Below are positions 1-5,301 of a DNA stretch of 7,808 nt, piece by piece. Within the stretch, counting starts at the first letter, position 1. Each line of letters opens with the position of its first letter. Both the position numbers and the translations under genes were made by a program. Below the pieces are notes generated by a model. The model saw only the letters and a list, made by a program, of their open reading frames with translations. It searched no databases and was not told the DNA's origin. Source of the stretch: CAYUCY01 sp964443525 (GTDB taxonomy: Bacteria > Pseudomonadota > Alphaproteobacteria > Caedimonadales > Caedimonadaceae); contig CAYUCY010000069.1 of NCBI GenBank assembly GCA_964443525.1, positions 1 through 7,808 on the forward strand, written 5' to 3'.

Positions 1-93
1 CACGTTTGAAAAATCTCCGATCTGTGCCTCCCTCATAACGATGGCATGGGGATCCGCAAGGATGTATCCGTGATCTAAGCATAGAACGGCAGC
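1..93 (-). pseudogene. sucA: Continuation of the sucA frame past the amber codon (degraded C-terminal part)
   Basis: After the TAG at 94-96 the same frame stays open for 31 codons to the window edge and aligns without gaps to the conserved E1 block that normally follows SPLS. It reads AAVLCLDHGYILADP and then HAIVMREAQIGDFSNV, where the family has approximately EAVLGFEYGYSLADPNALVLWEAQFGDFANG. The amber codon sits where a Glu is usual. Several near-invariant residues are changed (Gly to Cys, Phe to Leu, Tyr to His, Trp to Arg, Phe to Ile), while the 674 codons before the stop keep their family motifs. The consensus comes from memory of the family. This points to a nonsense mutation followed by relaxed selection. 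A sequencing error could explain the stop but not the cluster of substitutions. Confidence 0.75.
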
Positions 94-2118
94 CTATGAC
101 AGAGGGCTGTCTACGGCCTCAAATTGTTCTTGGACGACTCGAATGTTATTTAAGGGAGTATAACGTTCTCCCGTTTTTTGATCAATCAGTCTCGCATGTC
201 TGTGAGAAAAGGTTCCGCGGCCACTATCTTGTCCGCTCAGACGTACGGGAGAACCTTCAAGAAGAAGACTGCCTACCGCCAAGGCTTCAGCTGTTCCCCA
301 GTCAATCCCCTGGCCCGTTTCAAACATTTTTGTTTTTTCTTCCAAAAGACGGTTCAGCTTGGGATGAAGATTAAAAGAGGCAGGGATCGTCGAAAGAGCG
401 ATGCCGATTTCCTTAAGAATCTCTGTTGGGACACCCGTTTCGGGATTGGGCTCAGAAGAAAATTTACCACCTTCGATGCCGGACCAGGCTCCTTCGAGCC
501 AATCGGCTTTGGCCTCTATATAAGACTCTGCCTTTTCAAATTCGGCCTGCATCCTTTCTTGATATTCTTTTATTATCCTTTGAAAATCGTCGGATGTGAT
601 GACACCTTCTCGAATAAGCTTATCTGCATAGAGCTCGTGAATGGGCTTACGATTTCGGATTGCTTCATACATAAGAGGTTGAGTGAAACTAGGTTCATCC
701 ATTTCGTTGTGGCCGTAGCGTCGATAGCAAACCATATCGATCACTACATCTTGTTTAAATCGAGCTCTGAATTCGGCGGCCATTTTAGAGATAAAGATGA
801 CGGCCTCTGGATCGTCTCCGTTGACATGGAACACAGGGGCACCGATCATTTTAGCCATATCCGAGGAATAGGCCGAGGAGCGGGAATGAACGGGTGACGT
901 CGTAAATCCGATTTGATTGTTAATGATGAAATGGATTGTTCCTCCCGTGGTGTAACCTTCGAGATCGGAAAGAAGCAGTGTTTCCGCAACCAGACCCTGA
1001 CCTGAAAAAGCGGCGTCCCCGTGAATCAAAAGCCCTAATACTTCCGAACGAGTCGTATCTCCTCGACGGGTTTGCTTTGCTCTTACTTTTCCCACGACGA
1101 TCGGGTTTACGGCCTCCAGATGGGAGGGGTTAGCGGAGAGGGAGAGATGGACCATGGTTCCGTTAAAATCCCGGTCACTTGATGTCCCCAAATGGTATTT
1201 AACGTCTCCCGATCCCTGAACTTCCTCTGCATAAGGAGACTTGCCTTGGAATTCTTTGAAGAGGGCGCGGGCCGGTTTTCCCATCACATTTGCCAGCACG
1301 TTTAAACGACCGCGATGCGCCATCCCGATCACAACCTCTCTAACGCCGTTTTGGGCAGATGTGGCAATCATACTTTCAAGGGAAGCCATCATAGACTCGC
1401 CTCCCTCGGCACCGAACCTTTTGGCGCTGGGGTATTTTACTTGCAAAAAGCGTTCAAAAGAAGCTGCTTGGGTCAAGTCATTGAGGATTTTCTTTTTTTC
1501 TTCCGCAGAGAAATGAACGGAGCGATTTTCAAGCTCCTCTTGAATCCAGGACTTTTCTGCAGCATCTAAAATGTGCATAAATTCCGTGCCGAAGGTCGAG
1601 CAGTAGGTTTCCTGAAGAATCGACAAGATCTCACGTAATGTTGCCCGTTCTTTTCCTAAAACACCCCCGATATAAATTTGTCGGTCGAGATCTTCCGTTG
1701 TAAAATCGTAGTGAGATGGGTCGAGTTCGGGAATATCTTTGGAGGTTTCCAGATTAAGCGGATCCAGTTTCGCATTCAGATGACCGATGGCCCGATACGC
1801 TCGAATAAGCATCAGGGCGCTGATGGCATCCCTTGTTTCTTGAGAAACAGCGCTCAAGGGCTGTTTGACATCGGGCTTTTCTTCAGGCGGCTGGTGGAAT
1901 GGAACGACGGAGTCCGTGCGAGATGGTTGGGGGGCTGCTGTTTGAGGGAAGACTGATTTTTTTAGCTCCTCCAGGTGTTCTGGTCCTAAACTTGAAAAAA
2001 ACTGTCGCCACTCGGGATCAACGGAGGCGGGGTTTTCAAGATAATCGAGATAGACCGATTCTATAAAGGCTGCATTATTTCCCGATAAAAGTGTTGAAAA
2101 ACTATTTTTTGTTGTCAT
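94..2118 (-). CDS. sucA: 2-oxoglutarate dehydrogenase E1 component, truncated by an in-frame amber codon
   Basis: This is the thiamine-diphosphate-dependent E1 subunit, which decarboxylates 2-oxoglutarate and passes the succinyl group to the lipoyl groups of E2 (SucB) in the cytoplasmic TCA-cycle complex. The N-terminal segment (LSGNNAAFIESVYLDYLENP, residues 11-30) is typical of the family. The catalytic core is intact: GMAHRGRLN at 265-273, NPSHLE at 330-335, the ThDP motif running from HGDAAFSGQG (366-375) to NN (400-401), and YRRYGHNEMDEPS at 465-477. The second transketolase-like domain begins at IDWGTAEALAVGSLLLEG (605-622) and includes GQDSGRGTFSHRH (629-641). The frame then stops at TAG (94-96) after DSPLS. 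The family is usually above 900 residues, so roughly the last quarter to third is missing. The start at 2118 fits the family N-terminus and has a weak, close AAGG upstream. sucB would be expected beyond the left edge. Confidence 0.93.
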   Translation of the reverse strand: MTTKNSFSTLLSGNNAAFIESVYLDYLENPASVDPEWRQFFSSLGPEHLEELKKSVFPQTAAPQPSRTDSVVPFHQPPEEKPDVKQPLSAVSQETRDAISALMLIRAYRAIGHLNAKLDPLNLETSKDIPELDPSHYDFTTEDLDRQIYIGGVLGKERATLREILSILQETYCSTFGTEFMHILDAAEKSWIQEELENRSVHFSAEEKKKILNDLTQAASFERFLQVKYPSAKRFGAEGGESMMASLESMIATSAQNGVREVVIGMAHRGRLNVLANVMGKPARALFKEFQGKSPYAEEVQGSGDVKYHLGTSSDRDFNGTMVHLSLSANPSHLEAVNPIVVGKVRAKQTRRGDTTRSEVLGLLIHGDAAFSGQGLVAETLLLSDLEGYTTGGTIHFIINNQIGFTTSPVHSRSSAYSSDMAKMIGAPVFHVNGDDPEAVIFISKMAAEFRARFKQDVVIDMVCYRRYGHNEMDEPSFTQPLMYEAIRNRKPIHELYADKLIREGVITSDDFQRIIKEYQERMQAEFEKAESYIEAKADWLEGAWSGIEGGKFSSEPNPETGVPTEILKEIGIALSTIPASFNLHPKLNRLLEEKTKMFETGQGIDWGTAEALAVGSLLLEGSPVRLSGQDSGRGTFSHRHARLIDQKTGERYTPLNNIRVVQEQFEAVDSPLS

Positions 2119-2446
2119 GACCTTGGACTTGTTTGAATCGCTTTCTCAAGAGGACTTTATCCTCAAAAGGTTACAATTTCCTTTACATTACAGCTTTTTC
2201 TTCTCTGCCGAAAGAGGGGAAGGTGAAAAAACAGGGAAATCAGATTACATATTATGCTTTCAGAAAGGTATCTTCAATTGAGGTAGAGCTTTCAACGCCG
2301 ATTTTTTTAAACACAGCCTTGCTGCTTTCAGACATGTAAAAGTTTAGATAGAAGTGAGACAAGAGGGGCATTTGTGCCTAAATCTCCCTAAAACCACCTC
2401 CCTTGCTTATCTGTCTTTAGTTAGATGTCTCTAAAATTTTTTATTT
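2119..2446. other. Gene-free interval between the methyltransferase pair and sucA
   Basis: No convincing gene is seen here on either strand. A 68-codon plus-strand frame at 2133-2339 lacks a clear ribosome binding site and any recognisable motif. The segment nearest sucA must hold its 5' leader; a small hairpin, GAGGA-CTTTA-TCCTC at 2150-2164, lies about 30 bases upstream of the sucA start. A possible minus-strand -10 (CATAAT, near 2250) has only a poorly spaced -35. AT content rises towards 2446, and no stem followed by a T-run was found after the methyltransferase stop codon. Confidence 0.5.
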
Positions 2447-3208
2447 CTATTTTTTATAGGCAATAAATTTTGCGATTAAGTTAAAGTCTAAAGGAAAAAA
2501 AGGAAAGGGGAACTTATGAATAAATACCTTTTGAAAAAAAGCATCCATCCCCTCAATTATTTCATCAATCATATTAGGATGTTCCCAACAAACTATTTTC
2601 CTAATATCTAAATCAAATTTATTTTTTAAAATTCGTCTTGAAGATAAATATCTTCCCAGGCCCCAAGCAAAGCCACCTTCCACCGGTACTGCTCCAACAA
2701 AAATCCCTTCGGGGCGTAAAACACGGTGAATTTCTTTCAACCAAACATCTAAAGGGTCAAGATGTTCTAAAGAATAAAAACTAAGTACTATATCCTGAGA
2801 ACATGAGTCTAAGGGTAATACAGAAGTTCCATGATCAAGAAGGTAGCACTGAAGAGGGATAGAATTTTGCGCAGCTTTTTCTTGGAGGTTTGGGAAAAAA
2901 TCTTTACACACATCAAGAACATTATATTGTCTAGGTGTTCCTTTAAATGAGTGAAGATGATAGCCACCTCCTGGACCAATTTCTGCTACAGTTTTATCTT
3001 GAAGGTAAACTTGTTCTAAGATTTTATACCCTTTATCATTTATAATTTTTTGTATCCCCCCTTTTCTTTGAGTTTCATAGTAAACTTCAGGGTAGATCGA
3101 TTGCCACTTCTCCCAATCCTTATCATTTTTCCAAGGAGATTTCCCATAAAGACTTCTATTACCAAAAAGAGGGATAGAAAGAAAAGATGGAAGATAACTT
3201 CTAATCAT
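2447..3208 (-). CDS. Class I SAM-dependent methyltransferase (Methyltransf_11-like)
   Basis: This is a 253-residue protein with a Rossmann-type SAM-binding fold. Motif I is VAEIGPGGG (74-82), followed by an acidic strand end VLDVCKDF (97-104). DIVLSFYSLEHL (139-150) is the usual motif II/III region with the EH pair, and HRVLRPEGIFVGAVP (161-175) is the post-motif strand and turn. The N-terminal 60 residues are aromatic-rich (W26, W32, W35, then YPEVYYE at 39-45) and do not identify a substrate. A C-terminal FPFPFFPLDF stretch (233-242) is odd but short and not a clear membrane segment. The ATG lies 15 bases after the stop of the upstream methyltransferase, with GAGAGA overlapping that gene's end, which suggests coupled translation. 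The TAG stop is followed two codons later by an in-frame TAA. The substrate is unknown; small-molecule, lipid and glycan targets are all possible. Confidence 0.85.
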   Translation of the reverse strand: MIRSYLPSFLSIPLFGNRSLYGKSPWKNDKDWEKWQSIYPEVYYETQRKGGIQKIINDKGYKILEQVYLQDKTVAEIGPGGGYHLHSFKGTPRQYNVLDVCKDFFPNLQEKAAQNSIPLQCYLLDHGTSVLPLDSCSQDIVLSFYSLEHLDPLDVWLKEIHRVLRPEGIFVGAVPVEGGFAWGLGRYLSSRRILKNKFDLDIRKIVCWEHPNMIDEIIEGMDAFFQKVFIHKFPFPFFPLDFNLIAKFIAYKK

Positions 3209-3223
3209 GGCTATAAGTACCGT

Positions 3224-4036
3224 TTATCTCTCGGAATTTAAACAAGAAGAAGTTAAAGGCTTAATTACTTTAAATGTTATACCGCCTAAAAATGAAGCTA
3301 AAAAAGATTTCTCTAAGAGAGGTTCTAGCATGGAAAGAGCTCTATAGAGAAACCGATTTGAACATCCAGCATAAACAAGACCCCAGTAACAATGAATGTT
3401 CCATATAAAACCATGGGATTCAAATAAAGATGAAAGCTGTTTTTTATTATAATAATGATCTGTAGAACAATGTTTTCCTGTTCCTCGAATGAGTGCTCTT
3501 ATTTGATACCAAGGACTTTTCCCGTTAGGCGTCACGCCAACTAAAAATCCACCTGGTTTTAGGACTCTATAACATTCGTTTATAAAAGCATCTACATCTA
3601 TAATATGCTCAATTAGACCAAAAAAATATACAAGATCGTGAGAGTTGTCGCGTATAAATTCAAGGCTACTGACAGATGAAATTTTAGGAATTACATTATC
3701 TATTTTTTGTTGTTGTAATTTGATTTCTAAGTTTTTTATCATATTCTTACTGCCATCAACAGCTATAATACTGTTAAAAGATTTAGAAAGCTTATTAAGA
3801 TACACTCCTGTTCCTACTCCTAGCTCAACAGCATGAACAGAAGCCGAAGAGCTTATAGGGCCTAAAGCTTCAAAGAAGCTATCAAGTCTACGCCTTAAAA
3901 AATGAGCTGTTGAAGGAAGATTTTGATGCCCAAACCTATCATCCCAACCATCAGCATATTTATCATAAAAACCTATAACATCTTTCTCGCTACTTACAGA
4001 TTGTGTAAAAAAATTTTTTTCATTTATTTGAGTCAT
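3224..4036 (-). CDS. Class I SAM-dependent methyltransferase (UbiE/Methyltransf_11-like)
   Basis: This is a 270-residue cytoplasmic methyltransferase. The N-terminal FYDKYADGWDDRF (23-35) is the YD..A..WD entry seen in many UbiE-like and Methyltransf_11 enzymes. Motif I is VELGVGTG (70-77, reading from AVELG), the ribose-binding acidic residue lies in IAVDGSKNM (91-99), motif II/III is HDLVYFFGLIEHI (133-145), and YRVLKPGGFLVGVTPNGKSP (156-175) completes the fold. The ATG at 4036 is preferred over an in-frame TTG at 4057, because the TTG overlaps the best Shine-Dalgarno sequence (GAGGAG at 4050-4055, 13 bases before the ATG). It is the first gene of a probable two-gene operon with the methyltransferase at 2447-3208. 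The DNA is markedly AT-richer than sucA and nusB, suggesting acquisition by transfer. The substrate cannot be told from sequence. Confidence 0.87.
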   Translation of the reverse strand: MTQINEKNFFTQSVSSEKDVIGFYDKYADGWDDRFGHQNLPSTAHFLRRRLDSFFEALGPISSSASVHAVELGVGTGVYLNKLSKSFNSIIAVDGSKNMIKNLEIKLQQQKIDNVIPKISSVSSLEFIRDNSHDLVYFFGLIEHIIDVDAFINECYRVLKPGGFLVGVTPNGKSPWYQIRALIRGTGKHCSTDHYYNKKQLSSLFESHGFIWNIHCYWGLVYAGCSNRFLYRALSMLEPLLEKSFLASFLGGITFKVIKPLTSSCLNSER

Positions 4037-4100
4037 GCTAAATAGCTTGCTCCTCAATAATTACAATTTTTAGGACTGATGGATACAGTAGAAGAAAGCA

Positions 4101-4129
4101 ATTATATCAGTCAAGGGGTTCTGTCGCAT
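4101..4129 (-). promoter_or_regulatory. Possible promoter of the methyltransferase pair, with its -35 in the inverted repeat
   Basis: Read on the minus strand, 4101-4109 gives TGATATAAT, a perfect -10 hexamer (4101-4106) with the TGN extension. At a 17-base spacer the -35 position falls at 4124-4129 (ATGCGA, 3 of 6 matches), inside the left inverted repeat of the neighbouring element. A start near 4094 would give a leader of about 58 bases before the ATG at 4036. An alternative -35, TTGACT, lies closer but pairs only with a poor -10. The call rests on sequence match alone. Confidence 0.4.
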
Positions 4130-4134
4130 CTGTT
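4116..4134 (+). repeat. Left terminal inverted repeat
   Basis: This 19-base repeat pairs with 4230-4248 with one mismatch (T4120 against T4244, where complementarity fails). It is followed directly by a run of A. Confidence 0.65.
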
Positions 4135-4229
4135 AAAAAATGGACGAATTCTCACACATAAGAAAAATGAAAGTTTATTATTTCTGCGGCATTCGGCGTA
4201 TCAATATCTTACCAATATGACAATTCATA

Positions 4230-4248
4230 AACAGATGCGACAGTACCC
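4230..4248 (-). repeat. Right terminal inverted repeat
   Basis: This 19-base repeat is the reverse complement of 4116-4134 apart from one base. The next base, 4249, begins the recognisable dnaN fragment. Confidence 0.65.
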
Positions 4249-4408
4249 GGGACTTTCTCCGGCTATGAACGGGTGATTCCGGCGGAAAACGAGAAGCGTC
4301 TGACGTTGGATCTTGAGAGTTTCTCCAAATCCGTTGAGCGCGTCTTAACGGTTGCCGCCGAGAAAACACGCGGCATCAAGATCTCTGAAATGGCCGTTTA
4401 CAAATGGA
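4249..4408 (+). pseudogene. dnaN: Fragment of dnaN (DNA polymerase III beta sliding clamp), truncated and frameshifted
   Basis: The plus-strand frame from 4249 reads GTFSGYERVIPAENEKRLTL and then DLESFSKSVERVLTVAAEKT and RGIKISE. This matches the junction of clamp domains 2 and 3, where alphaproteobacterial DnaN has approximately GTFPDYERVIP...NDK.L..D...F..AVDRV.TISAEKSR.VK. The frame breaks at about 4390. Adding one A to the run there restores NGRLQMDSRN, the expected next strand (family ENGRLTL.V.N), so a one-base deletion is likely. The nominal frame ends at TGA 4435-4437, and clamp similarity fades after about 4408. Only some 50 to 55 of about 370 residues remain, with no start codon. 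The left edge coincides with the inverted-repeat element, and the sequence left of that element does not look like DnaN. A functional dnaN presumably exists elsewhere. Confidence 0.8.
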
Positions 4409-4595
4409 TTCGCGCAACGGCGCTGGCCGTAAATTGAGAGTCGCATTCTTTATAATTGTACCTTGGATGACCTCGATTGTAATCGCTCTTAACATAGCTG
4501 GTTGAAGGGCATCTCTTGCACTTTAGATGTGAGATCTCTCTTTCCTCCTCTATTTTTTAGGAAGTTAGAACACAATCCTCCTTTTTTTAAGTGTC
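4409..4595. other. Gene-free interval downstream of nusB
   Basis: No gene is seen on either strand. It lies between the decayed end of the dnaN fragment and the nusB stop. On the minus strand AG-rich and A-rich runs follow nusB, but no strong stem followed by a T-run was found, so no terminator is called. Confidence 0.4.
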
Positions 4596-5078
4596 TTATT
4601 TAGTTAAATGGTTCTTAATTTTTTTAAGAGGAAGGTCGAGTGCGCGCGCAATTTGGTCGAGAGCTTTATTTACGTAGGAAACTTGTTCCTCGCCGAAGAA
4701 TCCTCTCGTGATTTCCATATACTCGGAAATAATGACAGGTGCAGGCACTTTTAAGGGATTTTCAAGCATTTCGGCAATAGCAACCGTGAGGATGATTCGA
4801 AGAACGGAATCCAATCGCTCAACCGTCCATCCTTCTGTAAGGTTCTCATTTAAAATCGAGTGAATATCAGCCGCTCTTTTTTGAACAATCCCGAGAAGGG
4901 CAAGGAATAAAGATTCTTGAAGCTTGACAGGGTAGTCCCCGGTATCAAAACGAAATCTTTTAAATTCATCCGAAACGCTCTGGCTTCCCTGATCTCGATC
5001 CGCCATTTGAAAAGAGGCTTGAACTGCTGCAAGTCGTGCAGCGCGTAGGCGTTCATATTTAGAGGGTTTTGAGGACAT
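4596..5078 (-). CDS. nusB: Transcription antitermination factor NusB
   Basis: NusB is a small all-helical protein that binds boxA RNA with NusE (ribosomal protein S10) and supports processive antitermination, mainly on rRNA operons. The 160-residue length is normal. Family signatures are visible: ARLAAVQASFQM (14-25), the WTVERLDSVLRIILTVAIAEML segment (84-105), VPAPVIISEYMEITRGFFGE (111-130, family VP..V.INEYVEIA..F), and VSYVNKALDQIARAL (133-147, family FVNGVLD.IAR). The basic N-terminus (KPSKYERLRAAR) fits RNA binding. ATG 5078 gives the expected N-terminus; the upstream ribosome binding site is weak. In many Alphaproteobacteria nusB follows ribH, but here the upstream neighbour is a divergent gene across a 223-bp intergenic region, so nusB appears to be transcribed alone from there. 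Confidence 0.95.
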   Translation of the reverse strand: MSSKPSKYERLRAARLAAVQASFQMADRDQGSQSVSDEFKRFRFDTGDYPVKLQESLFLALLGIVQKRAADIHSILNENLTEGWTVERLDSVLRIILTVAIAEMLENPLKVPAPVIISEYMEITRGFFGEEQVSYVNKALDQIARALDLPLKKIKNHLTK

Positions 5079-5221
5079 TTTACACCGATTTAATAGATCA
5101 CGTTCAGGTTTTCACTTATGCCTGTTTCTAAAGGTTTTTGCAAGGAAATGCGTCTATATCGGGTGTAGGAACTGAAAAGACAACTTTTGGAATGGAACTG
5201 ATATGTATCTTCCCTTATATG

Positions 5222-5236
5222 ATGACAATATGTCAT
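5222..5236. promoter_or_regulatory. Perfect 15-bp palindrome, possible operator
   Basis: ATGACA-ATA-TGTCAT is a perfect inverted repeat with 6-bp arms. It sits in the divergent region between nusB and the LRR gene, 22 bases upstream of a TATAAT on the plus strand. The symmetry and placement suit binding of a dimeric regulator, but no known consensus is claimed. Confidence 0.35.
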
Positions 5237-5240
5237 AAAT

Positions 5241-5277
5241 TAAATAAATATTAATCTCTATAATTTATATTTATTTA
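5241..5277. repeat. AT-only 11-bp inverted repeat
   Basis: TAAATAAATAT (5241-5251) and ATATTTATTTA (5267-5277) are perfect reverse complements around a 15-base spacer. All paired bases are A or T, so the structure would be weak, and low complexity raises the chance of coincidence. It overlaps the probable -10 region of the LRR gene. Confidence 0.3.
5259..5264 (+). promoter_or_regulatory. Possible -10 hexamer for the LRR gene
   Basis: A perfect TATAAT lies 38 bases before the ATG at 5302, which would give a leader of about 30 bases. No good -35 stands at 16 to 18 bases, so either an activator is needed (perhaps at the 5222-5236 palindrome) or the match is chance in AT-rich DNA. Confidence 0.3.
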
Positions 5278-5285
5278 TTAGGGAT

Positions 5286-5292
5286 GGGAGGG
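5286..5292 (+). promoter_or_regulatory. Shine-Dalgarno site that fixes the start of the LRR gene
   Basis: GGGAGGG is followed by nine bases and then ATG 5302. An in-frame ATG at 5284 overlaps this site and has no comparable site of its own, so 5302 is the better start. It also places a well-formed signal peptide at the N-terminus. Confidence 0.65.
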
Positions 5293-5301
5293 ATATCTGA
5301 G

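Larger units (their letters stand above)
4116..4248. mobile_element. 133-bp inverted-repeat element, MITE-like or IS remnant
   Basis: The ends form an inverted repeat. GGGTTCTGTCGCATCTGTT at 4116-4134 matches the reverse complement of 4230-4248 at 18 of 19 bases, with a perfect 14-bp core (CTGTCGCATCTGTT). The interior (4135-4229) is AT-rich and encodes no recognisable transposase in any frame. The GGTTCTGT-CGCA style of end recalls the GGTTCTGTTGCAAA-type ends of IS6-family elements, from memory and only tentatively. No clear target-site duplication is visible next to either end. The right end abuts a truncated dnaN fragment, and the left end abuts the AT-rich methyltransferase region, so the element marks a junction. 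Confidence 0.6.

Noticed and set aside
178..897. 239-codon plus-strand open frame opposite sucA
   Set aside because: It lies wholly antisense to well-conserved sucA and its translation has no family features. It is a by-product of sucA codon usage.
2133..2339. 68-codon plus-strand frame upstream of sucA
   Set aside because: It has no convincing ribosome binding site, domain or coding bias, and probably overlaps the sucA leader and promoter region.
2411..2440. Weak plus-strand stem (TTTAG/CTAAA) followed by T residues, as a terminator
   Set aside because: The stem is 5 bp and AT-rich with a 10-base loop, and no plus-strand gene precedes it.
4037..4057. Seven-residue N-terminal extension of the methyltransferase from TTG 4057
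   Set aside because: The TTG overlaps the best Shine-Dalgarno sequence, so ATG 4036 is more likely.
4079..4276. 65-codon plus-strand frame across the inverted-repeat element
   Set aside because: It runs through both inverted repeats and into dnaN sequence in the wrong frame, so it cannot be a single real gene.
4178..4369. 63-codon minus-strand frame over the right inverted repeat and dnaN fragment
   Set aside because: It is antisense to the recognisable dnaN fragment and shows no transposase features.
5284..5301. Upstream ATG as the start of the LRR protein
   Set aside because: It overlaps the GGGAGGG site that serves ATG 5302, and would add MGGISE ahead of a well-formed signal peptide.
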